Below are positions 1 to 8,131 of a stretch of 64,000 bases of DNA, piece by piece. The notes beneath the pieces were generated by a model. The model worked only from the letters and a program-made list of their open reading frames with translations, did not search any database and was not told where the DNA came from. The position numbers and the translations under genes are program-made. This stretch comes from Chromobacterium amazonense (GTDB lineage Bacteria; Pseudomonadota; Gammaproteobacteria; Burkholderiales; Chromobacteriaceae). The DNA is taken from the NCBI RefSeq assembly GCF_001855565.1, contig NZ_MKCR01000002.1, forward strand, positions 124,001 to 188,000, in the 5' to 3' direction. Every line of letters begins with the position of its first letter. Position 1 is the stretch's first letter.

Positions 1-487
1 GAAGAGCAAGATGCGATTGTGGAAGTTCTTAGCACCCTAGACGACCGCATCACCCTCCTGCGCGAAACCAACGCCACCCTGGAAGCCATCGCCCAAGCCT
101 TGTTCAAGTCCTGGTTTGTCGATTTCGACCCCGTGCGCACCAAAATGGAAGGCCGCGCCCCGGAAGGCATGGACGAAGCCACGGCGGCGCTGTTTCCGGA
201 TGGGTTTGAGGAGTCAGAGCTGGGCTTGGTGCCAAGGGGATGGAGTTCGCAAAGCGTATATGATGTCTCCAAGGTTATTTATGGTGCCCCCTTTGCTTCG
301 AAACGATTCAATACCGAGCAGGTTGGTAGCCCTTTAATACGAATCAGGGACTTAAAGGATGAAAATCCTGGAGTGTTCACTGATGAAGTCCACCCTAAAG
401 GGTATATGACACAGCCAGGTGACATAGTCGTAGGCATGGATGGAGAATTCAGAGCATATATTTGGGGAGGTAAGCCAGCTTGGTTAA
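1..487 (+). pseudogene. hsdS: Type I restriction specificity subunit HsdS, 5' side of an IS-interrupted gene
   Basis: The reading frame is open from base 1, so the gene begins left of the window. Residues resembling the conserved central region of HsdS are seen (QDAIVEVLSTLDDRI, then LEAIAQALFKSWFVDFDPVR), followed by the start of a second target recognition domain. HsdS gives a type I restriction-modification complex its DNA sequence specificity. The frame is broken at base 487 by the IS5-group element at 488-1649. Joining base 487 to base 1654, with one copy of the TTAA target kept, restores an in-frame sequence reading WLNQRVCVFQPLPG, which is typical HsdS. The gene is therefore an insertional pseudogene. 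Its first recognition domain and the hsdM gene are outside the window. Confidence 0.9.
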
Positions 488-1649
488 GGAAGGTCTGAAC
501 AAGTCTCCAATCTTCCCGTAAACTGACTCCCCCTCAGTCAGATCCAGGACGCCAGCATGCGACAGCAGATGACCTTCACCGATCTCGAACTCGCCGCTAA
601 GAAGAAGCGCACCCGCCGCGAAATCTTTCTGACAGAGATGGATCAGGTCATGCCTTGGGCGCAGCTCGAAGCCGTCATCGATCCAGTGTATCCCAAGCCT
701 GGCAACGGTCGCCGCCCCTACCCGTTGTCCGCCATGCTGCGCGTCTACTGCCTGCAGCACTGGTACAGCCTGTCCGATCCCGCCATGGAAGAAAGCCTGT
801 ACGAGATCGCCTCCATGCGCCAGTTCGCCGGCCTCTCCCTGGACGCCGTCCCGGACGAAACCACCCTGCTGAACTTCCGCCATCTGCTGGAAAAGCACCA
901 GCTGACCCACGCTCTGTTTACCGCCATCCACCAGCATCTCTGCGACAAAGGGCTGATGTTGAAGCAAGGCACCATCGTCGATGCCACCCTGATCCACGCG
1001 CCCAGCTCCACCAAAAACGCTCAGGGCGAGCGCGATCCGGACATGCATCAAACCAAGAAGGGCAATCAGTGGTACTTCGGCATGAAGGCCCATATCGGCG
1101 TCGACGCCCAGTCCGGCTTGGTGCATCACGTGGCCGGCACCCCCGCCAATGTGGCGGATGTCACGATGGTCGATCAGTTGTTGCACGGCGAGGAAATCGA
1201 TGTGTTTGGCGACGCCGGCTTTGCTGGCGTGCACAAGCGAGCCGAACACCAATCGCGAGCGGTGCGTTGGTGGATTGCGATGAGGCCCGGCCAGCGCAAA
1301 GCGCTGACCGATTCAGCCGACGACCGGCAGATCCAGCTGGGCGAAATGGTCAAAGCCAAGATTCGGGCCAAAGTGGAGCATCCGTTTCGGGTCATCAAGC
1401 AGCAGTTTGGCTACCTGAAAACACGCTACCGCGGTTTGAAGAAGAACACCGCGCAACTGATGACGCTGTTTGGGCTGGCCAACATCTGGCTGGCGCGAAA
1501 GGCCTTGCTGGCGGCGAGTTAAAAGGCCGTATGACCGGAAGCACCCGGTCATCCTCATGGCGGGCGATCTGGAATTGGTGGGTGAAATGCAACCGAAGCC
1601 CCGCGAGAAATTGCATTTCTGTTTGCGTGGCAGGTTGTTCAGACCTTCC
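488..1649 (+). mobile_element. IS5-group insertion sequence, copy 1 (inside hsdS)
   Basis: A complete 1162-bp element. It is bounded by perfect 15-bp inverted repeats, GGAAGGTCTGAACAA at 488-502 and its complement at 1635-1649. The flanks carry a TTAA target duplication (484-487 and 1650-1653), which fits the YTAR target of the IS5 subgroup. It contains one transposase gene and, after its stop, an imperfect inverted repeat at 1529-1554. The second copy at 26049-27210 has the same length; the only difference I could find is base 1530 (T here, G at 27091), so the two copies appear to have spread recently. Confidence 0.95.
557..1522 (+). CDS. IS5-group transposase, copy 1
   Basis: A DDE transposase of 321 residues, close to the usual IS5 length. 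The order is that of E. coli IS5 transposase: an N-terminal region with KKKRTRREIFL and GNGRRPYPL, then catalytic Asp in TIVDATLI, a second Asp in FGDAGFAG, and the third acidic residue in the Y-R-E-K signature (KVEHPFRVIKQQFGYLK). Start ATG 557 lies 69 bases inside the left end. Nothing in the frame is broken, so the enzyme should be active. The protein appears identical to that of copy 2. Confidence 0.95.
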   Translation: MRQQMTFTDLELAAKKKRTRREIFLTEMDQVMPWAQLEAVIDPVYPKPGNGRRPYPLSAMLRVYCLQHWYSLSDPAMEESLYEIASMRQFAGLSLDAVPDETTLLNFRHLLEKHQLTHALFTAIHQHLCDKGLMLKQGTIVDATLIHAPSSTKNAQGERDPDMHQTKKGNQWYFGMKAHIGVDAQSGLVHHVAGTPANVADVTMVDQLLHGEEIDVFGDAGFAGVHKRAEHQSRAVRWWIAMRPGQRKALTDSADDRQIQLGEMVKAKIRAKVEHPFRVIKQQFGYLKTRYRGLKKNTAQLMTLFGLANIWLARKALLAAS

Positions 1650-1982
1650 TTAAATCAACGAGTATGTGTATTTCAACCATTGCCGGGGATTAGCCACGCG
1701 TTTGTACTTTTCTCGATTCGCCCACTGCTCGCAGCTGTCGAGGCATCCGAGACTGCAACAACAGTTATTCACTTGGGCAAGAATGATATTGACCGATTCC
1801 GTGTATTGCGTCCGGCCAATGAGGTGTTGAATGCATTCAACGATGTAGTCAGACCACTCTATTTGCAGATAGTCCAAGGAAAGCAGATGGCTGCAAATCT
1901 AGCTGCTCTCCGCGACACCCTCCTCCCCCGCCTAATTTCCGGCCAACTGCGCCTGCCCGAAGCGGAAGCGCTCATAGCCTGA
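1650..1982 (+). pseudogene. hsdS: HsdS, 3' side of the IS-interrupted gene
   Basis: This is the second part of the hsdS gene cut by the IS. It encodes the rest of the second target recognition domain (NQRVCVFQPLPGISHAFV) and the C-terminal conserved helix, which ends with LRDTLLPRLISGQLRLPEAE, a common HsdS ending. It has no start codon or ribosome binding site of its own. An open frame enters it from the IS right end (from about 1470), but that frame would fuse unrelated residues to the domain. It stops 7 bases before hsdR, so the two were one operon. Transcription of hsdR may now depend on promoters in or near the IS. Confidence 0.9.
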
Positions 1983-1989
1983 GAACACC

Positions 1990-4900
1990 ATGACTGAAGA
2001 CCAACTGGAGCAGGAAACCCTAGGCTGGCTGGAAGACGTCGGCTACACCCGCCTGTTCGGCCCCGACCTGGTGCCGGAAGGCGCCGATTGCGAACGGGCC
2101 GACTATCGGCAGGTGCTGTTGCTGGAGCGGCTGCGCGGCGCCATAGCCCGGCTCAACCCGGGCATTCCGCTGGCGGCGCGCGAGGACGCGCTGCGCCAGG
2201 TGCAGGAGCTGGGCATTCCGGCCTTGTTGTCCGCCAACCGCCGTTTCCACCAGCTGCTGGTGGGCGGGGTGCCGGTGGAGGTGCAAAAAGACGGCGAAAC
2301 GCGCGGCGACTTTGTCCGCCTCATCGACTGGGCGAACCCGTCCGCCAACGAATGGCTGGCGGTGAACCAATTCGCCATCAAGGGGCCGCGCCATAGCCGC
2401 CGGCCGGACATCATCCTGTTTGTGAATGGCTTGCCGCTGGCGCTGCTGGAGCTGAAGAACCCGGCGGATGAAAACGCCGATATCTGGAAAGCCTACGAGC
2501 AGATTCAGACCTACAAGGAACAGATACCGGACGTTTTCCAGTACAACGAAATCCTGGTGATTGCCGATGGTTCCGAAGCGCGCATGGGTTCGCTGTCGGC
2601 CAATGCCGAGCGCTATATGCAGTGGCGCACCATCGATGGCGTCACGCTGGACCCGCTGGGCCAATTCAACGAACTGGAAACCCTGGTGCGCGGCGTGCTG
2701 GCGCCGGCCTATTTGCTCGACTATCTGCGCTTCTTCGTGCTGTTTGAGGATGACGGCAAGCTGGTGAAGAAGATTGCCGGCTACCACCAGTTTCACGCGG
2801 TGCGCGCCGCCATTCAGCAGGTGGTGATGTCGTCGCGCCCCGGCGGCAGCCATAAGGGCGGCGTGGTATGGCATACCCAGGGCAGCGGCAAGAGCATCAC
2901 CATGACTTGCTTTGCCGCGCGGGTGATGCAGGACGCCGCGATGGAAAACCCGACCATTGTGGTGATTACCGACCGCAACGACCTGGACGGGCAGCTGTTT
3001 GGCGTGTTCTCGCTGGCGCAGGACCTGCTGCGCGGGCAGCCGGTGCAGGTGGCCACACGCCAGGACTTGCGCGCCAAGCTGGCCAACCGGCCTTCCGGCG
3101 GCATCGTGTTCGCCACCATCCAGAAGTTCATGCCCGGGGAGGATGAAGACAGCTTCCCCATGCTGTCCGACCGCCGCAATATCGTGGTCATCGCCGACGA
3201 GGCGCATCGCACCCAATATGGCTTTGAGGCCAAGCTCAAGACCCTGAAAGCCCCGAAAGCCGCCGCCAATGACGATAAGGTCCAGCGGGCGGCCGAGCCG
3301 CACGCCGTCTATCAGGTGGGTTATGCCCAGCATCTGCGCGACGCCTTGCCCAACGCCACCTTCGTCGCCTTTACCGGCACGCCGGTGTCCAGCGAGGACC
3401 GCGACACCCGGGCGGTGTTTGGCGACTACATCCACGTCTACGACATGCAACAGGCCAAGGAAGACGGCGCCACGGTGGCCATCTACTTCGAGTCCCGCCT
3501 GGCCAAGCTGTCGCTCAAGGCGGACGAGCTGCCGCTGATAGACGAGGAAGTGGACGAGCTGGCTGAGGATGAAGAGGAAAGCCAGCAAGCCAAGTTGAAG
3601 AGCCGCTGGGCGGCCCTGGAAAAGGTGGTGGGCGCGGAGCCGCGCATCGAGGCGGTGGCGGCGGACCTGGTGGCCCACTACGAGGAACGCTGCAAGGCGC
3701 AAAACGGCAAGGCCATGGTGGTGGCGATGAGCCGCGACATCTGCGTCCACCTCTACAACGAAATCATCAGGCTGCGTCCGGACTGGCATGATGCCGACCC
3801 CGAGAAAGGCGCCATCAAGATTGTGATGACCGGCTCGGCCAGCGACAAAGCGCTGCTGCGGCCGCATATCTACAACCATCAAACCAAGAAACGCCTGGAA
3901 AAACGCTTCAAAGACCCCGCCGACCCTTTGCGCCTGGTCATCGTGCGCGACATGTGGCTCACCGGCTTCGACGCGCCTTGCGTGCATACCCTGTACGTGG
4001 ACAAGCCGATGAAGGGCCACAACCTGATGCAGGCCATCGCGCGGGTCAACCGGGTGTTCAAGGACAAGCAAGGCGGCCTGGTGGTGGACTATATCGGCAT
4101 CGCCAACGAGCTGAAATCGGCGCTCAAGGAATACACCGCCAGCAATGGCCGCGGCAAGCCGACCGTGGATGCCGCCGAAGCCTATGCCATTTTGGCGGAG
4201 AAGCTCGACATCCTGCAGAGCATGCTGCATGGCTACGACTATGGCGACTTCCTGACGGCGGGCCACAAATGCCTGGCCGGTGCAGCCAACCATATTCTGG
4301 GGCTGGAGGATGGCAAGAAGCGCTTCGCCGATGCCGCGCTGGCGATGAGCAAGGCCTTCACGCTGTGCTGCACGCTGGACGAAGCCAAGGCGGTGCGCGA
4401 AGAAGTGGCGTTCATGCAGGCGGTCAAGGTCATTCTGACCAAGCGCGATATCAGCCAGCAAAAGCGCACCGATGAAGAGCGGGAGCTGGCTATCCGCCAA
4501 ATCATCGGCTCGGCGGTGGTGTCCGACGAAGTGGTGGATGTGTTCGAAGCCGTTGGACTCGATAAACCCAATATCGGCATACTGGATGAAGCTTTCCTGG
4601 CGGAAGTGCGCAATCTGCCTGAGCGCAACCTGGCGGTGGAGCTGCTGGAGCGCCTGCTGGAAGGCGAGGTGAAAAGCCGCTTCTCCGGCAATGTGGTGCA
4701 GGAGAAGAAGTTCTCCGAAATGCTGGCCAATGTGGTGAAGCGCTACCAAAACCGCTCCATTGAAACGGCTCAGGTCATCGAGGAACTCATCGAGATGGCC
4801 AAGAAGTTTCATGAAGCGGCCAACCGCAGCGAAGCATTGGGCCTCACTGAAGATGAAATCCGCTTTTACGACGCGCTGGCCAACAACGAGTCCGCGGTGC

Positions 4901-5124
4901 GCGAGCTGACGGACGAGACGCTGAAGAAGATTGCCCATGAGCTGACTGACAATCTGCGAAAAAACCTCACCGTGGACTGGTCGGCGCGCGAAAGCGTCCG
5001 CGCCAAGCTGAGGCTGATGGTGAAGCGGATTCTGCGCAAGTACAAATATCCGCCAGACCAGCAAGACGGCGCCGTGGAGCTGGTGCTGCAGCAGGCGCAA
5101 GCCCTGGGGGAAGCGTGGATTTGA
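1990..5124 (+). CDS. hsdR: Type I restriction enzyme, endonuclease/translocase subunit HsdR
   Basis: A full-length 1044-residue motor and nuclease subunit. It cleaves DNA after ATP-driven translocation when bound to the HsdM-HsdS complex. The N-terminal PD-ExK nuclease shows [11 protein letters not shown] and LALLELK (near residues 136-156). The helicase part shows Walker A HTQGSGKS (near 294), the DEAH box (near 402) and FTGTPVS. The C-terminal third is the helical HsdM-binding region. No frameshift or stop is seen. Because hsdS just upstream is disrupted by an IS, HsdR probably has no specificity partner from this locus. The SD before ATG 1990 is weak (GAGAA), consistent with coupling to hsdS in the original operon. 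Confidence 0.95.
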   Translation: MTEDQLEQETLGWLEDVGYTRLFGPDLVPEGADCERADYRQVLLLERLRGAIARLNPGIPLAAREDALRQVQELGIPALLSANRRFHQLLVGGVPVEVQKDGETRGDFVRLIDWANPSANEWLAVNQFAIKGPRHSRRPDIILFVNGLPLALLELKNPADENADIWKAYEQIQTYKEQIPDVFQYNEILVIADGSEARMGSLSANAERYMQWRTIDGVTLDPLGQFNELETLVRGVLAPAYLLDYLRFFVLFEDDGKLVKKIAGYHQFHAVRAAIQQVVMSSRPGGSHKGGVVWHTQGSGKSITMTCFAARVMQDAAMENPTIVVITDRNDLDGQLFGVFSLAQDLLRGQPVQVATRQDLRAKLANRPSGGIVFATIQKFMPGEDEDSFPMLSDRRNIVVIADEAHRTQYGFEAKLKTLKAPKAAANDDKVQRAAEPHAVYQVGYAQHLRDALPNATFVAFTGTPVSSEDRDTRAVFGDYIHVYDMQQAKEDGATVAIYFESRLAKLSLKADELPLIDEEVDELAEDEEESQQAKLKSRWAALEKVVGAEPRIEAVAADLVAHYEERCKAQNGKAMVVAMSRDICVHLYNEIIRLRPDWHDADPEKGAIKIVMTGSASDKALLRPHIYNHQTKKRLEKRFKDPADPLRLVIVRDMWLTGFDAPCVHTLYVDKPMKGHNLMQAIARVNRVFKDKQGGLVVDYIGIANELKSALKEYTASNGRGKPTVDAAEAYAILAEKLDILQSMLHGYDYGDFLTAGHKCLAGAANHILGLEDGKKRFADAALAMSKAFTLCCTLDEAKAVREEVAFMQAVKVILTKRDISQQKRTDEERELAIRQIIGSAVVSDEVVDVFEAVGLDKPNIGILDEAFLAEVRNLPERNLAVELLERLLEGEVKSRFSGNVVQEKKFSEMLANVVKRYQNRSIETAQVIEELIEMAKKFHEAANRSEALGLTEDEIRFYDALANNESAVRELTDETLKKIAHELTDNLRKNLTVDWSARESVRAKLRLMVKRILRKYKYPPDQQDGAVELVLQQAQALGEAWI

Positions 5125-5163
5125 TGCAGGCTGTTGTGAAAATAATGTCAAAAAAGGATTGCC

Positions 5164-6159
5164 ATGGGCTCAACCTGGCTCGTGCGCGCCGATAGCGGCG
5201 GCCGTCTTGCTCCGGAATTCAAATCCAGGGCCATCGTCGCCATTGGCTGGATTGAAGCGGGGAATACCTTGGACCTCGTCACGCGCGAAGACTTTTCGCA
5301 GCGTATGGCAGAGGCTTATCCGGAGGATTCAAAGCCCAAATAGCGCAGCGCCGCGGGGCAGGTGTTCCGGTTTGTGCGCGAAGTGCAAGTCGGCGACCAA
5401 GTGGTTACCTACGACAGTGCCCGCCGTCTTTATCTGGTTGGCAGGATTGTCAGCGCCGCACGGTATGACACCACCCTGTTTGAGGGGGAGTTTCCGACCT
5501 ACCGCCAGATTGAGTGGCTGCACGAGGTGGCGCGGGATGACTTGACGGTCAAGGCCAAGAACTCGCTGGGTTCGACATTGACCCTCTTCAAGGTCTCGGC
5601 AGAAATCTACCGTGAGTTTGAAGCCCTGATGGGCGGCGGGCAGCCACAACAAGCGAGCGAGGAAGACGAGGGGCTTGAGGAAGAGGACCTCCTGCAGGAT
5701 TTGCAAGCAAGGTCCCTCGAGTTCATCAAAGACCGGGTGAGCAAACTCGATTGGGAGCAGATGCAGGACCTGACGGCAGGGTTGCTGCGTGCTATGGGGT
5801 ATAAAACCCGCGTGTCGCCCTCGGGGCCCGACCGCGGTAAGGATATTGTTGCTTCGCCGGATGGCTTCGGTTTTGAACAGCCGCGCATCATCGTCGAGGT
5901 GAAGCATCGCCGCGGCCAAATGGGGACACAGGAAGTGCGTGGCTTTCTGGCCGTCATCCGGCACCCTGGCGACAAGGGTTTGTACGTCAGCACTGGCGGG
6001 TTCTCGCGTGAGGCCTATTACGAGGCCGAACGCGCAAATAACCCCATCACCTTGATGGACCTGGATGACCTTGTCGAGGCCATCCTCGAACACTATGAGG
6101 CGATGGACCTAGAAACGCGCGTACTGTTGCCGCTGAAACGGGTTTACTGGCCGGCCTGA
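5164..6159 (+). pseudogene. Mrr-like restriction endonuclease with in-frame amber codon
   Basis: Reading from ATG 5164 (AGG ribosome site about 7 bases upstream) gives an N-terminal domain starting MGSTWLVRADSGG, with IAIGW-like and YPEDSKP motifs, then TAG at 5341-5343 (codon 60). The same frame continues without a break (RSAAGQVFRFVREVQVGDQVVTY) to 6159. The C-terminal Mrr catalytic domain has GPDRGKDIVASP and IIVEVKHR (PD-ExK) followed by a GFLAVIR segment. Family members start with exactly such an N-terminal domain, so the stop is a point nonsense mutation. The open frame from GTG 5362 would make only the C-terminal 265 residues. Mrr-type enzymes cut modified DNA. Readthrough or restart cannot be excluded. 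Confidence 0.85.
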
Positions 6160-6161
6160 CT

Positions 6162-6565
6162 CTAGCCGGCAAGGATTAAACGCTCCCCGTGGTTGACCTT
6201 CTGCAGGTAATACAGATGCGGCAGCTCGCCCGGGTAGCCGAGCCTGCATGCCTCCTGGCAAAGCGCCCAGGATTGCGTCCTGACACCATGAAACCCTGGC
6301 TGCCGGGCAATGCGCTCTAGCGTGTCCGCCAGGGCTGCGTAGTGGCGTTGCTGGGCTTGTGAGGTCAACAAGGCGTATAGCTCGGCCATCTCTTGCTTGG
6401 TGCGCCGCCAGGTCCAGGCTGTCCGTCCTCGAGCTGGCTGCCAACAGCGCCGCGCGGAAGGTGATGGGCTGGGCGGGGGACGCCTCTTCTTCCGCATCCA
6501 TCATGTCGCCCAGGGTGGGCGTGCGGATTTCGATTTCCTTTAACTGTCAGCTTGGCTGTCTCCAC
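6162..6565 (-). pseudogene. Frameshifted remnant, possibly phage tail-assembly related
   Basis: Three minus-strand frames each show protein-like sequence in turn. The first is VETAKLTVK (about 6565-6540), the second KEIEIRTPTLGDMMDAEEEASP through FRAALLAASS (about 6535-6400), and the third TKQEMAELYALLTSQAQQ to the stop at 6162. The middle part resembles tail-assembly proteins of Mu-like prophages by my recollection only. The switch of frames suggests at least two frameshifts in an old gene. The segment converges on the Mrr-like gene, leaving two bases between stops. It may be the scar of an integrated element next to the tRNA-Thr gene. The family call is weak. Confidence 0.35.
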
Positions 6566-6685
6566 CCGCGGCTTGAGAGCAGCAATGCCGAGGGGATTTT
6601 GCGTAGCCGTAGAGCGAGCGGTAGGATTGAGACTATGAAAAGCGAACTACTGGCCGGGGGAAGTTTTGGATTTGCGGAAAAACAA

Positions 6686-6713
6686 ACGGGCCTTGCATCG
6701 CTACAAGGCCCGT
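6686..6713 (-). terminator. Terminator of tRNA-Thr
   Basis: A 10-bp perfect stem (ACGGGCCTTG with its complement) and an 8-base loop lie just past the CCA end of the tRNA. On the minus strand it is followed by TTTGTTTTT, the form of an intrinsic terminator. Confidence 0.85.
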
Positions 6714-6719
6714 GGAATA

Positions 6720-6795
6720 TGGTGCCGGCGGCAGGAATCGAACTCGCGACCCCCTGATTACAAGTCAGGTGCTCTACCAACTGAGCTACACCGGC
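6720..6795 (-). tRNA. tRNA-Thr (anticodon TGT)
   Basis: A 76-base cloverleaf on the minus strand. The acceptor stem GCCGGTG pairs at the 3' end before an encoded CCA (6720-6722). The D-arm is AGCTCAGTTGGTAGAGC, the anticodon loop is CTTGTAA (TGT), and the T-arm contains GTTCGATTC. The 3' end faces the restriction island at 1-6.5 kb, which is the side where integrases commonly insert elements. Confidence 0.97.
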
Positions 6796-6807
6796 GAAGA
6801 GATGGGA

Positions 6808-6836
6808 ATTATGCCTGTCCGTTTATTGGCTGACAA
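6808..6836 (-). promoter_or_regulatory. Sigma-70 promoter of tRNA-Thr
   Basis: On the minus strand TTGTCA (6831-6836), a 17-base spacer and CATAAT (6808-6813) precede the tRNA 5' end by 12 bases. Confidence 0.75.
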
Positions 6837-6841
6837 GAGGT

Positions 6842-7273
6842 TTAATGTTTTTTCTTGTGCTTTTGATGAGGATGGGTAGTTAACTTTTTGTTTTTATGCG
6901 CTTTGTGTTTATGCGCCTTGGACGGCCTATGAGCGTGTTTTTTTGCTTGGCGGGCCTTGGGCGCTTTGGCGGCGGAGTGGGCTGGCTTGGCCTTGGCGCG
7001 ATGTTTCTTGGCTTCGTGCGTTTTCGCCGCATGTTTTTTGCCATGGGCCTTGCCAGATTTGGCATGCGTGCCTTTGGCTTTCGGCGCGCGCGTGGCTTTA
7101 GGGGCGCTGTGGGACGGCGCAGCCTTGGCGCGCGGCTGATGCAGCGGCTTGGCTGCAGGCGCCGGCTGGAAATCGCCAGGCAGCGGCTGATCTTCTGGTT
7201 CGGCGTGGCTTAGCGGGCTAGCAACAGCCAGGCCGATGGCGATGAACGTACTGATGAGCTTGATCAGATTCAT
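6842..7273 (-). CDS. Secreted Lys/Ala/His-rich low-complexity protein
   Basis: A 143-residue protein of unknown function. Residues 1-24 form a clear signal peptide (MNLIKLISTFIAIGLAVASPLSHA, cut after SHA). The mature part begins acidic (EPEDQPLPGDFQPAP), then becomes a very basic stretch of alternating Lys, Ala and His with short repeats such as AKK.H and KAHKHKAHK to the end. It has no Cys and no fold that I recognise. Such composition is seen in acid-shock-like periplasmic proteins and in histone H1-like tails, but no homology is claimed. A periplasmic or secreted role in binding polyanions, or metal through His, is only a guess. It stands alone, with its own extended -10 promoter. Confidence 0.75.
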   Translation of the reverse strand: MNLIKLISTFIAIGLAVASPLSHAEPEDQPLPGDFQPAPAAKPLHQPRAKAAPSHSAPKATRAPKAKGTHAKSGKAHGKKHAAKTHEAKKHRAKAKPAHSAAKAPKARQAKKHAHRPSKAHKHKAHKNKKLTTHPHQKHKKKH

Positions 7274-7579
7274 GTTTTTATCGGATTTTGTTGGTCATGG
7301 CTGACGAACTGGATCGCAGCGGTATCAGCCTATATTAGCATGAGTGCGGCGGGGGGCCAGGAGTCGGCCCCCTGAGGAGACTGCGGCTGGGATCGGCGTG
7401 GCGCATCTCATCGTGCCGCGCTTGCGTTACAGGCCAGGGGCCGTGGCGGCCTCGTATGGCATGATGTTGCGATCATGCGCAAGGGCCGGCAAGCCAAACA
7501 GGCTGGCCGTCCATTGGACAACCAGCCTGTTTTGGCTTTGCGCGGCGAACACAACCGCGCAGAGTATCTGAGCCGAGAC
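7274..7579. other. Intergenic region between the Lys/His-rich gene and the adenosyltransferase gene
   Basis: This 306-base gap holds the promoter of the Lys/His-rich gene at its left end and a long inverted repeat at 7491-7506 / 7522-7538. The repeat is AAGCCAAACAGGCTGG with its complement, one extra base in the right arm, and a 15-base loop. The repeat lies just downstream of the adenosyltransferase stop and may end that operon, though the following T-run is short. Nothing else is evident. Confidence 0.5.
7332..7340 (-). promoter_or_regulatory. Extended -10 promoter of the Lys/His-rich gene
   Basis: On the minus strand TGCTAATAT (TGn plus TAATAT) is seen, with no good -35. It predicts a leader of about 50 bases before ATG 7273. 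Confidence 0.45.
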
Positions 7580-8131
7580 TCAGCGCTCCCTCCCCGGCTT
7601 CCACAACACATCCGGCACCCCGCCCTCGCGATTCAGATAGCGGGCCAGCACGAACAGGAAATCCGACAGGCGGTTCAAGTAGCGACGCAGGGGCTGGGAC
7701 AAGACTTCCTCCCGCGCCAACGCCACGATGCTGCGCTCGGCGCGTCGGCAGATGGCGCGCGCCTGGTGGGCCAGCGCCGCCGTGCGCAAGCCGCCGGGAA
7801 GGATGAACTCCTTGAGCGGACCCAGCTCTTCATTCATGAAAGCCACCAAGCCTTCCAGGGCCTGCACATGGCTGTCGGCAAGCGCGCTATAGCCCGGCAC
7901 GGCCAGCTCCGATCCCAGATCGAACAGATCGTGCTGGATTTCAGCCAGCCATTGCGCCATCGGCTGCGGCGGCTGATCGGCCAGCAACACGCCAATCACC
8001 GAGTTCAGCTCGTCCACGTCGCCCAATGCCTGAATCCGAGGGCTGTCCTTGGCCACGCGGCTGCCATCGCCGAGTCCGGTGGAGCCATCGTCGCCGGTGC
8101 GGGTGACGATATCCGACAATCGGTCGCTCAT
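7580..8131 (-). CDS. Cob(I)alamin adenosyltransferase, PduO/MMAB type
   Basis: An enzyme of 183 residues that transfers the adenosyl group of ATP to cob(I)alamin to make coenzyme B12. The N-terminal signature TRTGDDGSTGLGDGSR (residues 10-25) is the ATP-binding loop of the PduO family. It is followed by ALGDVDELNSVIGVLLA, and near the C-terminus by RRAERSIVAL and LNRLSDFLFVLARYLN, all standard for the trimeric helical bundle. It is cytosolic. Its ATG overlaps the stop of the acidic-protein gene by four bases (ATGA), so it is the last gene of the pepA-holC run and is translationally coupled. It probably serves B12 salvage, since no synthesis genes are nearby. Confidence 0.92.
   Translation of the reverse strand: MSDRLSDIVTRTGDDGSTGLGDGSRVAKDSPRIQALGDVDELNSVIGVLLADQPPQPMAQWLAEIQHDLFDLGSELAVPGYSALADSHVQALEGLVAFMNEELGPLKEFILPGGLRTAALAHQARAICRRAERSIVALAREEVLSQPLRRYLNRLSDFLFVLARYLNREGGVPDVLWKPGRER

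Noticed and set aside
449-1252. Open frames antisense to the IS transposase, also at 24624-26813
   Set aside because: They are shadows of the transposase gene; the long one simply runs on into the qmcA antisense strand.
2020-5151. A 1043-residue open frame antisense to hsdR
   Set aside because: It mirrors the hsdR gene codon by codon in a GC-rich sequence and has His/Gln/Val-rich shadow composition with no motifs.
7491-7538. Long inverted repeat as a small RNA or mobile-element end
   Set aside because: It is best explained as a terminator-like structure past the adenosyltransferase gene; there is no promoter or second copy.
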